Shown here piece after piece: positions 28,642-38,818 of a DNA stretch of 64,000 nt (the first letter of the stretch is position 1; each line of letters begins with the position of its first letter). The stretch spans positions 56,790 to 120,789 of the forward strand of contig NZ_RYFD01000006.1 in NCBI RefSeq assembly GCF_004138135.1, written 5' to 3'. Below the pieces are notes generated by a model. It worked only from the letters and a program-made list of their open reading frames with translations, made no database searches and was not told the origin of the DNA. The stretch comes from Candidatus Oscillochloris fontis. GTDB taxonomy: Bacteria; Chloroflexota; Chloroflexia; Chloroflexales; Chloroflexaceae. The translations under genes and the position numbers were made by a program.

Positions 28642-30393
28642 ATGGGAGCGATGCTGAGCCGTTTGAGCCTCTTGAGTTCTTTGCGGCGCGAGTTTGCCGG
28701 GTACAATCGCCATATGTTCCAGCGTGACCTACTGGCCGGGTTGACGGTGGCGGCGGTGGGGTTGCCCCTAGCACTCGCCTTTGGGGTGGCCTCAGGCGCG
28801 GATGCAGCCGCCGGGTTGGTGACAGCGATTTTAGCCGGGTTGATCATCGGTGGATTAGGTGGTGGTTCCTTTCAGATTTCCGGCCCTACCGGAGCCATGT
28901 CGGCTATTCTGATCGCAATTGCCCTGAATTATGGGCTAATAGGGGTCTGGGTGGCCTGTGTCATGGCCGGAGCCTTGATGCTGCTGCTCGGTCTGCTCAA
29001 GTTAGGGCGCTATATCGCCTTCATTCCCTCACCAGTCATCACCGGGTTTACCAGTGGGATCGCGATTATTATCGCCGTCGGCCAACTCGATAATGTCCTG
29101 GGGGTCAAGACCGAAGCTGCCGAGAACACCATGCTGAAGTTGTGGGGCTACCTTGCGCACCCACCCAGCCCGCATTGGCCGAGTGTGGCACTGGCCTTGA
29201 TCGTGATCGCGACCATGATCATCCTGCCGCGCTTCCTCAAGAGTATTCCCGCGTCGTTGGTTGGGTTGATCCTGGCCAGCCTGATCGCAATTGGGTTGGA
29301 TTGGAACGTGGACACCATCGGTAGTATCCCGCAGACAATTCTGCTTGAGCATCGGCTGAGTTTCAGCGGTATCCCATGGAGTGATCTCGGCGACCTGATT
29401 GCTCCGGCGATCTCCATCGCGGCCCTCGGTGCCATCGAGAGCCTCTTGTGTGGTAGTGTTGGGGCCACGATGACTGGCAAGCCCTTCGATAGCAATGCCG
29501 AACTGGTCGCCCAGGGTATCGGCAATATGATCATCCCCTTCTTTGGTGGTGTTCCGGCTACAGCGGCGATTGCGCGCACCAGCGTGGCGATCAAGAGCAA
29601 TGGCGTCACCCGACTGACCAGTATTATCCATTCGGTGACGCTCTTACTGAGTGCCTTGCTGCTGGCCCCGATGATTGGGCGGGTGCCCTTGGCGGCCCTC
29701 GGTGGTGTCCTGCTCGTCACGGCATGGCGCATGAACGAGTGGGAGACGATCCACTTCTACTGGCACACCAAAATCCGGCACGCCCTCGTGGGCATTGTGG
29801 TGACGATGATTGCCACGGCGGCGCTCGATCTGACCCAGGCCATCCTGATCGGGTTGACTATTTCGGCGGTGATCTACATCCGGCAGTCGGCGCAGAGTAC
29901 GGCTGTGGCGAGCGAACCCGTTGATACCGCCAAACTACGTGCCCAAGGCTACAACATCGAAGAGTACTGTCCGGCAGTTCATGTCTACTACCTGACCGGG
30001 CCGGTCTTCTTTGGCAGTGTCCACATCATTATGGAAGCCTTCGCTAATGCCAAGCAGTACCACACTCTGGTGATCAGTATGCGCGGCGTGCCCTTGATTG
30101 ATGCAATGGGCGTAAAGGCGCTAGGTGAACTGATCGAGGAACACCATGCACGGGGTGGGGTGGTCGCCTTTAGTGGCCTCCAGCCAACAGTACGTGAGAT
30201 GTTTGCGCGGGCTGGCTTAACCAATCTGGTTGGCGAGCAGCAGGTCTACTGGAGTGCAATTGAGGCGATTATTCAACTCCACGAGCGCCGCGAAATCCAC
30301 AAGTGCCCGCACTGTGATGCCCACGGCGATAATTGTCGGGTGTTACAGGCAGCGGTGGAGCGGCGCGGGATAAACCCGCCGCCGAACATGTAG
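28642..30393 (+). CDS. SulP-family anion transporter with STAS domain
   Basis: 583 residues. AAGGAG 5 bases before ATG. A SulP core of about 12-14 membrane segments (~30-420) with the family hallmarks 'GLPLALAFGVASGADAAAG' and 'GGSFQISGPTGAM', then a cytoplasmic STAS domain (~445-560: 'VISMRGVPLIDAMGVKALGE'). SulP proteins carry sulphate, bicarbonate or other anions, often Na- or H-coupled. The substrate cannot be read from the sequence; bicarbonate would suit an autotrophic or mixotrophic phototroph. The tail has CPHCDAHGDNC, a possible metal site, and its last ~10 residues (RRGINPPPNM) are encoded by dispersed repeat sequence that also supplies the stop codon. Confidence 0.9.
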   Translation: MGAMLSRLSLLSSLRREFAGYNRHMFQRDLLAGLTVAAVGLPLALAFGVASGADAAAGLVTAILAGLIIGGLGGGSFQISGPTGAMSAILIAIALNYGLIGVWVACVMAGALMLLLGLLKLGRYIAFIPSPVITGFTSGIAIIIAVGQLDNVLGVKTEAAENTMLKLWGYLAHPPSPHWPSVALALIVIATMIILPRFLKSIPASLVGLILASLIAIGLDWNVDTIGSIPQTILLEHRLSFSGIPWSDLGDLIAPAISIAALGAIESLLCGSVGATMTGKPFDSNAELVAQGIGNMIIPFFGGVPATAAIARTSVAIKSNGVTRLTSIIHSVTLLLSALLLAPMIGRVPLAALGGVLLVTAWRMNEWETIHFYWHTKIRHALVGIVVTMIATAALDLTQAILIGLTISAVIYIRQSAQSTAVASEPVDTAKLRAQGYNIEEYCPAVHVYYLTGPVFFGSVHIIMEAFANAKQYHTLVISMRGVPLIDAMGVKALGELIEEHHARGGVVAFSGLQPTVREMFARAGLTNLVGEQQVYWSAIEAIIQLHERREIHKCPHCDAHGDNCRVLQAAVERRGINPPPNM

Positions 30394-30455
30394 GGGCGCG
30401 TCGCGACGCGCCCCTACGATGGGGACACGGGGGCACATTGCGATGCGCCCCCACA
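30361..30455. repeat. Palindromic repeat cluster at the end of the SulP gene
   Basis: Contains a GCGGG-ataaa-CCCGC stem (~30365-30379, still coding), a perfect 28-base palindrome with 14-base arms and no loop at 30390-30417 (arm GTAGGGGCGCGTCG), and a third imperfect stem of GGGGGCA..TGCGCCCCC type up to ~30455. The TAG stop of the SulP gene (30391-30393) is part of the 28-base palindrome. The cluster sits between convergent genes and probably also stops transcription toward hemL. Confidence 0.75.
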
Positions 30456-30461
30456 CTCCAC

Positions 30462-31796
30462 CTACCCGCGTGCGGCGAGGAATGCCTCGCGGCATGCGGT
30501 CAGAGTCACCGCGATGTCTACCGAGTCATGGGCGGAACTGAGGAAGCCCGCCTCGAACTGCGAGGGTGCCATATAGACCCCGCGCTCGCACATGGCCCAG
30601 AAGAACTTGGCATAGCGTGCAGCGTCCACATACTCCTTGGCTTCGGCGTAGCTACGCACCTTCACCCCTGGCTCCTTCAAGAAGTAGAAGCCGAACATGG
30701 TGCCGATGTTGCCCACTTGAAGTGGCACACCCGTCTCCTCGCTGAGTGAACGGATGCCATCGGCCAAGTTCTGGGTGCGCCCCACAGCACGCTCAAAGAG
30801 GGTCGTTTCACCCTCTGGAGCCTCGAAGGCGGTGCGGAGCATGGCGATACCGGCGGCCATGGCCAACGGGTTGCCCGACAGCGTCCCGGCCTGATACATC
30901 GGGCCAGCCGGAGCGACCGTCTGCATGATCGCCTTCTTGCCCGCGTAGGCTCCGACGGGCAGACCGCCGCCGATCACCTTGCCGAGACAAGTCAGGTCGG
31001 GGTCAACCCCCCAGTGAGTTTGGGCACCACCGGGGGCAGCGCGGAAGCCGGTCATGACCTCGTCAATGATCAGCAGAGCGCCATTGGCGGTAGTGATTTC
31101 GCGCAGCATCTGGAGGAAGCCCGGCTCGGGCACCACGAAGCCCATGTTGGCCGCAATCGGCTCAACGATCACCGCCGCGATCTGTTCGCCATACTGGCGG
31201 AAGATCTCGGTGACACCCGCCACGTCGTTATACTCGACGGTCAGAGTATCTGCGGCGGTTGCGGCGGGCACGCCGGGGCTATCGGGTAAGCCCAGGGTGA
31301 GCACGCCACTACCGGCCTGCACCAGCAGCATATCGGCGTGGCCGTGGTAACAACCGACAAACTTGACGATCTTCTCGCGCTTGGTGTAGGCACGTGCCAA
31401 ACGCAAGGCACTCATGGTCGCCTCGGTGCCACTACTGACGAAGCGCACCTGCTCGACACTTGGAATGAGGTTGATCACCAACTTGGCGAGTTCGGTCTCT
31501 AGTTCGGTGGGAGCACCGAAGCTGCTGCCACGGGTGAGTTGCTCATTCACCGCCTGGATGACCGCCGGGTGGGCATGGCCCAGCAGCAGCGGCCCCCAGG
31601 AGAGCACGTAGTCAATGTAGTTATTGCCATCTACATCCTCAACGTGCGAGCCATTGCCGCGCGCAAAGAAGATCGGCGAACCGCCGACGCCACGGAAGGC
31701 GCGCACCGGAGAGTTCACCCCGCCCGGAATGACCTCCTGGGCGGCGGCGAAGAGCTCCTTGGAGCGGGCGTAGCGATCAATTGTAGTCGTGGTCAT
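30462..31796 (-). CDS. hemL: Glutamate-1-semialdehyde 2,1-aminomutase
   Basis: 444 residues, class III aminotransferase fold. Typical N-terminus '[20 protein letters not shown]' and PLP lysine Lys273 in [15 protein letters not shown]. Turns glutamate-1-semialdehyde, made by HemA, into 5-aminolevulinate. Last gene of the large tetrapyrrole unit, 15 bases after hemE. Having hemA and hemL in one cluster shows that the C5 route is used. Confidence 0.96.
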   Translation of the reverse strand: MTTTTIDRYARSKELFAAAQEVIPGGVNSPVRAFRGVGGSPIFFARGNGSHVEDVDGNNYIDYVLSWGPLLLGHAHPAVIQAVNEQLTRGSSFGAPTELETELAKLVINLIPSVEQVRFVSSGTEATMSALRLARAYTKREKIVKFVGCYHGHADMLLVQAGSGVLTLGLPDSPGVPAATAADTLTVEYNDVAGVTEIFRQYGEQIAAVIVEPIAANMGFVVPEPGFLQMLREITTANGALLIIDEVMTGFRAAPGGAQTHWGVDPDLTCLGKVIGGGLPVGAYAGKKAIMQTVAPAGPMYQAGTLSGNPLAMAAGIAMLRTAFEAPEGETTLFERAVGRTQNLADGIRSLSEETGVPLQVGNIGTMFGFYFLKEPGVKVRSYAEAKEYVDAARYAKFFWAMCERGVYMAPSQFEAGFLSSAHDSVDIAVTLTACREAFLAARG

Positions 31797-31811
31797 AGAG
31801 AAAAGCCCCTA

Positions 31812-32852
31812 TTACTGCGCAGGCTCAACGACAAAGTTATGCACAAAGTCCACCAGACGACCGACATTCTCTTCGGGCGTCTCGGTCAGGATACCGTGGC
31901 CGACATTGAAGATGTGGCCAGGGCGTCCACCAGCGCGGCGCAGGATATCGGCGGCGCGGCGCTCAATCTCCGGCCATGGTGCGTGCAGCGTCATCGGATC
32001 GAGGTTGCCCTGCACGGCGACCTTGTGGCCCAGGGCGGCCCAGCCCTCATCAAGCTGAACGCGCCAGTCGAGGCCGATTACATCGGCACCGACATCGCTG
32101 AGCATCGAGGACATCCCGAACATCTCGGTACCGAAGAAGATGATCGGCACATCAGTGGCGGCGCGCACAGTGGCGATCACCGTCTTGACGTGGGGCAACA
32201 CATACTCGGCGAAGTCGTTGGGCGAAAGCGCACCGGCCCACGAGTCGAAGATCTGCACAATATCGCAGCCCGCTTCAACCTGCGCGATCAGGTAGTCGCT
32301 GACCAACGTATTCAGCTTCTCCATCAGCGCGTGCCAACTCTGCGGATCGCGATACATCAACTGCTTGGTGCGGCGATACTCGCGGCTGCCACCGCCCTCA
32401 ATCGCATAGCTGGCGAGGGTGAAGGGCGCACCGCTAAAGCCGAAGAGCGGGATACGGCCATTCAGTTCGCGCTGGACAATGCGGATCGCATCGAGCGTAT
32501 ACGCGGTCGTCTCACGCGGGTCACACTGCTTGAGTGCCGCAATATCAGCCGGGCTACGCACGGGATTGTGGATCACCGGGCCTTCACCCTTCTCGAAGGT
32601 GAGATCAATACCCAGACCCTCCAGCGGCGGCAGAATATCGGCAAAAATGATCGCCGCGTCAATATCAAACGCTTGGGCAGGCTGGAGCGTCACTTCAGCC
32701 GCAACCTCAGGAATCTTGACCATCTGGAGGAAGCCATAGCGCTCGCGCACGGCGCGGTAGACGGACATGTAGCGGCCAGCCTGGCGCATGAGCCAGATCG
32801 GAGTGCGGTCAACCGGCTGACGACGAGCGGCTCGAAGAATTCTGTCGTTCAT
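31812..32852 (-). CDS. hemE: Uroporphyrinogen decarboxylase
   Basis: 346 residues from the ATG at 32852 (GGAAG four bases upstream); the frame stays open further upstream but that part is not conserved in kind. Signature '[12 protein letters not shown]' near the N-terminus (substrate-binding Arg residues) and '[16 protein letters not shown]'. Removes the four acetate carboxyls of uroporphyrinogen III to give coproporphyrinogen III. Follows hemB by 77 bases. Confidence 0.96.
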   Translation of the reverse strand: MNDRILRAARRQPVDRTPIWLMRQAGRYMSVYRAVRERYGFLQMVKIPEVAAEVTLQPAQAFDIDAAIIFADILPPLEGLGIDLTFEKGEGPVIHNPVRSPADIAALKQCDPRETTAYTLDAIRIVQRELNGRIPLFGFSGAPFTLASYAIEGGGSREYRRTKQLMYRDPQSWHALMEKLNTLVSDYLIAQVEAGCDIVQIFDSWAGALSPNDFAEYVLPHVKTVIATVRAATDVPIIFFGTEMFGMSSMLSDVGADVIGLDWRVQLDEGWAALGHKVAVQGNLDPMTLHAPWPEIERRAADILRRAGGRPGHIFNVGHGILTETPEENVGRLVDFVHNFVVEPAQ

Positions 32853-32929
32853 GTTTCTTCCACAATACTGGTGAGGCGAGAGGGTGAGGGTACCATACCC
32901 CAACCATCGCCCCCAATCTACTACTACAA

Positions 32930-33949
32930 CTACGCGCCACCACGCATCCAGCGGACGGCATCCTTGGCCCAATAGGTGATAATCATATCGGCACCGGCGC
33001 GACGGATGCTCATCAGCGACTCCATCGCCACCCGGCGCTCATCAATCCAGTCCTTCTCAGCCGCAGCCTTAACCATACTGTACTCGCCGCTAACCTGATA
33101 GGCTGCGAGGGGGAGCGGGTGGCGATTCTTCACCTCGCGGATGATGTCGAGGTAAGCCAGGGCCGGCTTGACCATGAGCATATCGGCACCCTCCGCCACA
33201 TCCTGATCGGCCTCGCGGAGCGCCTCAAGGCGATTGGCGGGGTCCATCTGGTACTGGCTGCGATCACCGAAACTAGGGGGGCTTTCGGCGGCATCGCGGA
33301 ATGGCCCGTAGAAGGCCGAGGAGTACTTGACCGCATAACTCATGATGGAGGTATTGATCAGACCCGCCGAATCAAGGGCAGCCCGGATGGTGCCAATCAT
33401 ACCATCAATCATCCCAGAAGGCGCAATGATGTCGGTACCGGCCTGAGCGTGGACAATCGAAGCTTTACCCAGAATACTCAGGGTCGGATCATTGAGCAGG
33501 TAGCCTTCTGGTGCATGCGCGTCATAACCCTCAACCCCTGGGAAGTTGAGGATGCCACAGTGGCCATGATCGGTATACTCACAGCAACACATATCCGAAA
33601 TGATGATCAGTTCTGGAATGGCCTTCTTGATTGCATAGGCCGCCTGGGGTACGATGCCCTCAGGATCAAAATTCTCGCTCCCCACGGCATCCTTGTGATC
33701 AGGAATACCAAACAGCAGCACCGCCGGAATCCCCATCTCGGCCAGCGTCTCGGCCTCACGCACCGCCATATCCACCGAGAGTTGCGAATGGCCGGGCATC
33801 GAGGCAATCGGGCGGCTCACGCCACTGCCATGGCGAATAAAGAGCGGAGCAATCAGGTTATTGGCGGAGAGAGTCGTCTCACTCACCATACGACGCATAT
33901 TCTCACTGAGCCGCAAGCGACGCGGGCGATTGGCAGGGAATGCGGTCAT
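32930..33949 (-). CDS. hemB: Delta-aminolevulinic acid dehydratase (porphobilinogen synthase)
   Basis: 339 residues. Zinc-type cysteine set Cys121, 122, 123 and 131 ([13 protein letters not shown]). Two Schiff-base lysines lie in [12 protein letters not shown] and MVKPALAY. Condenses two ALA into porphobilinogen. GGAGGTG lies 6 bases before the ATG, and the ATG overlaps the hemD stop in an ATGA, so translation is probably coupled. Confidence 0.97.
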   Translation of the reverse strand: MTAFPANRPRRLRLSENMRRMVSETTLSANNLIAPLFIRHGSGVSRPIASMPGHSQLSVDMAVREAETLAEMGIPAVLLFGIPDHKDAVGSENFDPEGIVPQAAYAIKKAIPELIIISDMCCCEYTDHGHCGILNFPGVEGYDAHAPEGYLLNDPTLSILGKASIVHAQAGTDIIAPSGMIDGMIGTIRAALDSAGLINTSIMSYAVKYSSAFYGPFRDAAESPPSFGDRSQYQMDPANRLEALREADQDVAEGADMLMVKPALAYLDIIREVKNRHPLPLAAYQVSGEYSMVKAAAEKDWIDERRVAMESLMSIRRAGADMIITYWAKDAVRWMRGGA

Positions 33950-34746
33950 AGGCGCACCTCCATATAGGCAATCAGGGACTCCAGCAGCCCCTCTTCGGTG
34001 TAGACCTCGGCCACCACCTGTGGCTCAAGGCCAAATTCTTGACAGACAACCGCCGTTGCGGGGCCAATGCAGGCCAGCACGGTCTTCTGCATGAGCGCGA
34101 TTGCGTCCGGGCCGACCTTTTCGATAAAGGCACGCACAGTTGAGCCGCTCGTGAAGGTGAGTGCGCCGATGTCGCCCGCAGCCAACAACGCCGCCATATC
34201 CACGCCATTATCAGGCGCAGTGACGGTGCGATACGCAATGACCCGATCCACCTCAGCCCCAGCGGCACGTAGAAGATCGGGTAACACCAAGCGGGCAATG
34301 TCGGCATTAGGCAACAAGATCCGCGTACCAGTCAGATCGCCCAAACTGGCCGCCAAGCCTTCGGCAATAAATTGCTCAGGCACGGTTGTGGGAGTCAGGC
34401 CAAGACGCTTCGCACATGCCTTCGCCGTAACCGGGCCAACCGCTGCCACTTGGAAGGTTCCCGATGGCAGATCGGCGGGCATATGCTCAGCAAGCACCCG
34501 CACCACCTGAAGACTCGTCACCAGCAGCCAATCGTACCCACCAGCGGCAAGGCGAGCGAGGGCGGCGTCCAGCGCAGAAGGGTCTTCAGGGGGCGCATAG
34601 GCAATCGTCGGATAGATGATCGGCTCAGCCCCCAACTCGCGCAAACGAGCGGCCATACCATCAACTTTACCCGCCGAGCGAGTAATGACGATGCGCTGAC
34701 CAGCGAGGGCCGAAGGCTGCGGGGTGAGGGCTGCGGGCTGGCTCAT
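33946..34746 (-). CDS. hemD: Uroporphyrinogen-III synthase
   Basis: 266 residues from ATG 34746; a TTG one codon earlier has better spacing (8 bases) to AAGGAG and is an alternative. Weakly conserved family recognised by 'GQRIVITRSAGKVDGMAARL', 'YDWLLVTS', and 'GALTFTSGSTVRAFIE'. Cyclises hydroxymethylbilane with inversion of ring D. It lies between hemC and hemB, with a MITE-like repeat separating it from hemC. Confidence 0.93.
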   Translation of the reverse strand: MSQPAALTPQPSALAGQRIVITRSAGKVDGMAARLRELGAEPIIYPTIAYAPPEDPSALDAALARLAAGGYDWLLVTSLQVVRVLAEHMPADLPSGTFQVAAVGPVTAKACAKRLGLTPTTVPEQFIAEGLAASLGDLTGTRILLPNADIARLVLPDLLRAAGAEVDRVIAYRTVTAPDNGVDMAALLAAGDIGALTFTSGSTVRAFIEKVGPDAIALMQKTVLACIGPATAVVCQEFGLEPQVVAEVYTEEGLLESLIAYMEVRL

Positions 34747-34791
34747 CAATGACTCAACTCCTTGTGATACCCTAGCTTACGAAACGCTCGG

Positions 34792-34931
34792 TAACTGTTC
34801 ACGCTTAGGATAAATCGAAGCCTTTGTTTGACGCCAAGGCGCAAAGGTTGCAATGAGGGCCGCTAGTAAAGGCTTTGCGCCTTGGCGTCTTTGCGTCAAA
34901 ACCGGGATGTTAAGAGAACTGTGAACAGTTA
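34792..34931. repeat. 140-base MITE-like nested inverted repeat in the hemC-hemD gap
   Basis: Outer arms TAACTGTTCAC (34792-34802) and its exact complement (34921-34931). Inner perfect 17-base arms GACGCCAAGGCGCAAAG (34830-34846) and complement (34873-34889). A further TTTGCGTC step follows the inner arm. No coding capacity. It is read through in the minus-strand operon and could fold into a long stem between hemC and hemD. No target-site duplication was established. Confidence 0.75.
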
Positions 34932-34951
34932 GCTTCCCGGAAGCTCAGAAC

Positions 34952-35971
34952 TTAGTCACGCGGTGTGGCCAACTCGGCGAGGATGTCGGAGGCACCCTGC
35001 GAGATCAGATCCTCGGCGAGGGCTAGGCCAATCGCCGCCGGATCGGCCAGCGAACCCACCAACTCGCCGCGCACCTGGGTGGTGCCATCGAGCGAGCCGA
35101 CCATACCGCGCAGGCGCAGGTTCTCGCCTTCAATCACAGCGAAGGCCGCAATTGGCACCTGGCAACCGCCCTCAAGGCGAGCCAGGAAGGCGCGCTCGGC
35201 CAACGCCGCCGCCCGTGACGGAGCATGATCGAGGGCAGCGAGCAGACTGATGGTATTGGCATCCTCGGCGCGGCACTCAATCGCCAGAATACCCTGCGAG
35301 ACAGCGGGCAACATCTGGGTGGTGGGGATGGGCAGGGCCACAAAGCGGGCCTCAACCGCCTCGAAGTGGCGCGGGCCATCAATCGTGGCATCGGTGAAGC
35401 CCAGGCGATCCAGACCAGCCGAGGCCAGGATGATCGCCTCGAACTGACCTTCGGCCAGCTTGCGCAGGCGCGTATCAACATTCCCGCGTACATCACGCAG
35501 ATCGAGGTCGGGGCGAATCGCGCGGATCTGGCAGGCGCGGCGCAGCGAACTCGTACCGACAACCGCGCCCTGGCGCAGCAGCGGCGAATCCTGCATCGAG
35601 AAGTTGGAGAGATCGAGATCCCCCACCGCCGACTCCATCACCACCAGCGCATCGCGGGCATCAGCACGCGGAGGGAAGGCGGCCAGAGTCAAGCCATCGG
35701 GCACCACCGAGGGCAGATCCTTGCAGCTATGCACACAAAAATCAACCTGATCATCGAGTAGCGCCTGCTCCAACTCCTTCACAAAGAGACCCTTGTCCCC
35801 AACTGCCGAGAGGGCGACATCGAGGATACGATCACCCTTGGTGGAGATCATCTGCATCTCGACCTCCAGACCGGCGTGGGCGGCGCGCATGGCGTCGGCC
35901 ATCATACCGGACTGGGTGACAGCCAACTTCGAGCCACGTGTACCCAGGATGAGCTTTGTTACGTTTGACAT
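34952..35971 (-). CDS. hemC: Hydroxymethylbilane synthase (porphobilinogen deaminase)
   Basis: 339 residues from the ATG at 35971; a longer frame upstream lacks similarity to the family. Starts 'TKLILGTRGSKLAVTQ'. The cofactor cysteine is in RLEGGCQVPIA, which holds the dipyrromethane. 'VDFCVHSCKDLPSVV' carries the catalytic Asp region in a variant context. Polymerises four porphobilinogens. 82 bases after hemA. Confidence 0.96.
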   Translation of the reverse strand: MSNVTKLILGTRGSKLAVTQSGMMADAMRAAHAGLEVEMQMISTKGDRILDVALSAVGDKGLFVKELEQALLDDQVDFCVHSCKDLPSVVPDGLTLAAFPPRADARDALVVMESAVGDLDLSNFSMQDSPLLRQGAVVGTSSLRRACQIRAIRPDLDLRDVRGNVDTRLRKLAEGQFEAIILASAGLDRLGFTDATIDGPRHFEAVEARFVALPIPTTQMLPAVSQGILAIECRAEDANTISLLAALDHAPSRAAALAERAFLARLEGGCQVPIAAFAVIEGENLRLRGMVGSLDGTTQVRGELVGSLADPAAIGLALAEDLISQGASDILAELATPRD

Positions 35972-36053
35972 CACATCTACCTTAAAAAAAGAAATCGTAC
36001 ATGACGATGAGTGCCGCCGGACCGTCCGACGGCGCTCGCGAACCAACGGAACA

Positions 36054-37376
36054 TTAACGTCGTTCGGCAATAGCAGCGTGCTCTAGGTTGAAGAGATCGC
36101 TCAACATTGCGGCATAGCGCTGGCCATCGCCCTGGGCGGCGGCATCACGCAGGCGGCGGGTGGGCGAGTGGAGCAGTTTATTCACAATGCTGCGGCTGAG
36201 CGCCTCGACCACATTACGCTGCTCCGGCGAGAGCGAATTGAGTCGCCGCAGGGCGCGATCCAGTTCACTGGAACGCAGACTCTCGGCATACTCGCGCAGG
36301 CTGGTCAGGGTCGGCACCGCCTCCTGGCTGCGCACCCAGCCCATGAAGGCATCAACCTCACTCTGAGCAATCGATTCGGCCATCGTGGTCAGCGCGGAGC
36401 GCTGATCCAGGGTTGCCCGCACCACTTCCTGAAGATCGTCCACGGTACAGAGGTGGACACCATGGAGTTGGCCAACATCACCGGCAATGTCACGCGGCAC
36501 TGCCAAGTCAATCAGCAACATCGAAGGCGGCGGCTCGCCATCGTGGCGGGCGCGCTGTTTGGCGTGCATCGCATCGAGAATATGCTGGCGATAGATCACC
36601 GGCACGGGAGCAGCGGTCGAACTGATCACAATATCGGCATGGGCCAGAGCCATCGGCAGATCCTCGAAGGCCAGTGCCTCGGCACCATAACGCTCGGCCA
36701 GTTCGCGGCCACGCGCCATAGTACGATTAACAATCGTAAGCCGATCCGCACCATTGGCAAGCAGGTTCTGAGCCGCCAGTTCGCTCACCTCACCACCGCC
36801 GACGAGCAGCACCGAGCGACCCTTCAGATCGCCGAGGCGCTGACGGGCCAACTCGACACCCGCCTGGGAGACACTCGCCGCCCCCTGGCCAAGCGCGGTC
36901 TCGTGGCGCACGCGCTTCCCGGCGGTAAGTGCGTGCTGGAAGAGACGGTGCAGCACCGGGCCGACCGTCCCCGCCTGTTGCGCAATCTCAAAGGCATTGC
37001 GCACTTGGCCCTGAATCTGCGCTTCGCCAATCACCAGCGAGCGCAGGCCAGAGGAGGTGGCACACAGATGGTTGGCCACATCCTCACCATTGTGAAAGAA
37101 GAGCGTATGGACAAAATGCTTCTCCTCAAGACCGTGGAACTCGGCGAGGAAATCCGCCAAACTCTGCGCAGTGGCATTGTCGGACGAGACCCCATAGATC
37201 TCAACCCGGTTACAGGTCGAGAGGATCACGGCTTCACTAAGGAGCGGACTGCGATGCCCACGGGGCATCGTCAATTGCATGAGTGCCGCAGGAATGTCGG
37301 TAGCGTTGAAGGCCAGGCACTCGCGGATTTCCACCGGCGCGGTTGTGTGATCGAGGCCAGCTAGCAGGAGGTTCAT
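36054..37376 (-). CDS. hemA: Glutamyl-tRNA reductase
   Basis: 440 residues. Catalytic Cys55 in [10 protein letters not shown]; '[17 protein letters not shown]' of the catalytic domain; Rossmann NADPH site '[18 protein letters not shown]'; helical dimerisation domain at the C-terminus. Reduces glutamyl-tRNA to glutamate-1-semialdehyde, the first committed and usually controlled step. GAGGG lies about 7 bases before ATG. Confidence 0.96.
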   Translation of the reverse strand: MNLLLAGLDHTTAPVEIRECLAFNATDIPAALMQLTMPRGHRSPLLSEAVILSTCNRVEIYGVSSDNATAQSLADFLAEFHGLEEKHFVHTLFFHNGEDVANHLCATSSGLRSLVIGEAQIQGQVRNAFEIAQQAGTVGPVLHRLFQHALTAGKRVRHETALGQGAASVSQAGVELARQRLGDLKGRSVLLVGGGEVSELAAQNLLANGADRLTIVNRTMARGRELAERYGAEALAFEDLPMALAHADIVISSTAAPVPVIYRQHILDAMHAKQRARHDGEPPPSMLLIDLAVPRDIAGDVGQLHGVHLCTVDDLQEVVRATLDQRSALTTMAESIAQSEVDAFMGWVRSQEAVPTLTSLREYAESLRSSELDRALRRLNSLSPEQRNVVEALSRSIVNKLLHSPTRRLRDAAAQGDGQRYAAMLSDLFNLEHAAIAERR

Positions 37377-37470
37377 TACGCGACCCTCTGAGTATATTTG
37401 AAATTCATCCTAAATCTGAACAAATCTGAGCAGTAATGCGTCGCATCACAAAGTCTGTAGGCCAAAAAAA

Positions 37471-38769
37471 TCAGGCATCACCGATGACAGCAATAAGCTG
37501 GGTCATTGAGACCTGATCATTGCGGAAGGCCGAGACATCAATCCGACGCAGCATAAACAAGGCCACACAGAGCATCAAGGACTCCAGGAAGAAGACCGTA
37601 ACATAGCCAGACAAGTCGCTCATCAGCACCCGTCCAACGACATCACGAACCCCACCGGCGAGCAGGTTTCCCAGCCCACGAGCGGACGAATCGGCCACAC
37701 CCCAGGCACCAATGAAGAGCCCCACCTTTTCCGGGGTGGTCATATCAAGCATCAGCGCGAGGTTTGTGGTGGTTGCAATACCCGTACCAAAACCGAGCAG
37801 TGCAATCGCCGGTACAAAGAGCGGTTGATAGTGCAACATACCACTCAGTGCAATCAGAAAGAGCCCCAATGCCGCAATCGTGCCACCGAGCGTCGCCCCA
37901 GACTTCTTACTCATAAAGCGGCTGAGCAGCATCCCTTGGAGCAAAAGCGCCACCAACGTTGAGGCCCCCCAGATCGCGGTGAGCTGGGTCGTCTCGCGAA
38001 CACTCATCCCGAATGCAACCGCCCCGAAGGGTTCCAGCAAGACATCCTGACCCAAAATAGACGCCAGCATCAGCATCAGATAGACGAAGAAGAAACGTGC
38101 ATGGGGGTTAGCGATGACGGCCCCAATCGCCTCCTTCGTGCTATGCCGTTCACCGAGCGTAACCGTGGCGTTACGCGGTTCCAACCCGACCAAACCAAGC
38201 GTACCGAGCGCCAACGAGGCTCCACCACAGACCATAAAGACCTGGATCAGTTTCTCGTGACTATACTCGTCGAGTGCTCGTCCGGTGAGGATCGCAGTCA
38301 CAATGACCGAGGTGATCATCATGAACCACATGACCGCAATGGTACTAGAACGCTGGTACTCCTCCGAGAGATCGCTCGCAAGCGAAAGATAGGAGACGAC
38401 AGCAAGGTTGAAGCCAACACCCCAGGCAAGGAAGACTAGCACGGATGCGAGCAGTCCGAGCCAGAAGTTGCTGTCCATCAGCAGTGCGGCCCAGGGAGTC
38501 AGCGAGGCACCACCCGCACACAGGAGAATACCGGCAGCGATGTAGGGAGTACGGCGGTAACCCCATAACGGATGGTGATCCGAGTATTGCCCAATCCAGA
38601 CTTGGGCCGGTGAGAGTAGGTAGGGAATCACGATCAGTGCCGCGACCAGTGTCGGCAAAAATCCCAGTTCGTGAATCATGATCCGATTCAGTACCCCGGT
38701 AATCGGGACAAGTGTCACCGCTACCGCAACATGGAGCAGACCGAGCCGGATGTTCTTAAGGAACGTCAT
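37471..38769 (-). CDS. PucC/Bch2-family MFS carrier
   Basis: 432 residues with about 12 membrane segments. 'MTFLKNIRLGLLHVAVAVTLVP', 'QVWIGQYSDHHPLWGYRRTPYI' and the late 'GFGTGIATTTNLALMLDMTTPEKVGLFIG' block (read in parts) are typical of PucC/LhaA/Bch2 proteins, which help to assemble or move (bacterio)chlorophyll into light-harvesting complexes. In Chloroflexi the homologue is called bch2. Placed between hemY and hemA in the pigment cluster. Confidence 0.9.
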   Translation of the reverse strand: MTFLKNIRLGLLHVAVAVTLVPITGVLNRIMIHELGFLPTLVAALIVIPYLLSPAQVWIGQYSDHHPLWGYRRTPYIAAGILLCAGGASLTPWAALLMDSNFWLGLLASVLVFLAWGVGFNLAVVSYLSLASDLSEEYQRSSTIAVMWFMMITSVIVTAILTGRALDEYSHEKLIQVFMVCGGASLALGTLGLVGLEPRNATVTLGERHSTKEAIGAVIANPHARFFFVYLMLMLASILGQDVLLEPFGAVAFGMSVRETTQLTAIWGASTLVALLLQGMLLSRFMSKKSGATLGGTIAALGLFLIALSGMLHYQPLFVPAIALLGFGTGIATTTNLALMLDMTTPEKVGLFIGAWGVADSSARGLGNLLAGGVRDVVGRVLMSDLSGYVTVFFLESLMLCVALFMLRRIDVSAFRNDQVSMTQLIAVIGDA

Positions 38770-38818
38770 GAGCCTCTCTCTGTGTGATACCTAATTCCTG
38801 ATCGATCATGTGATCCGG

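Noticed and set aside
32853..32972. Upstream extension of hemE
   Set aside because: The extra 40 residues are unlike the family, and the conserved N-terminus begins at ATG 32852.
36013..36033. GC-rich near-palindrome in the hemA-hemC gap considered as a terminator or attenuator
   Set aside because: The T-rich run is about 20 bases away from the stem on the minus strand, and hemC has no separate promoter that I can see.
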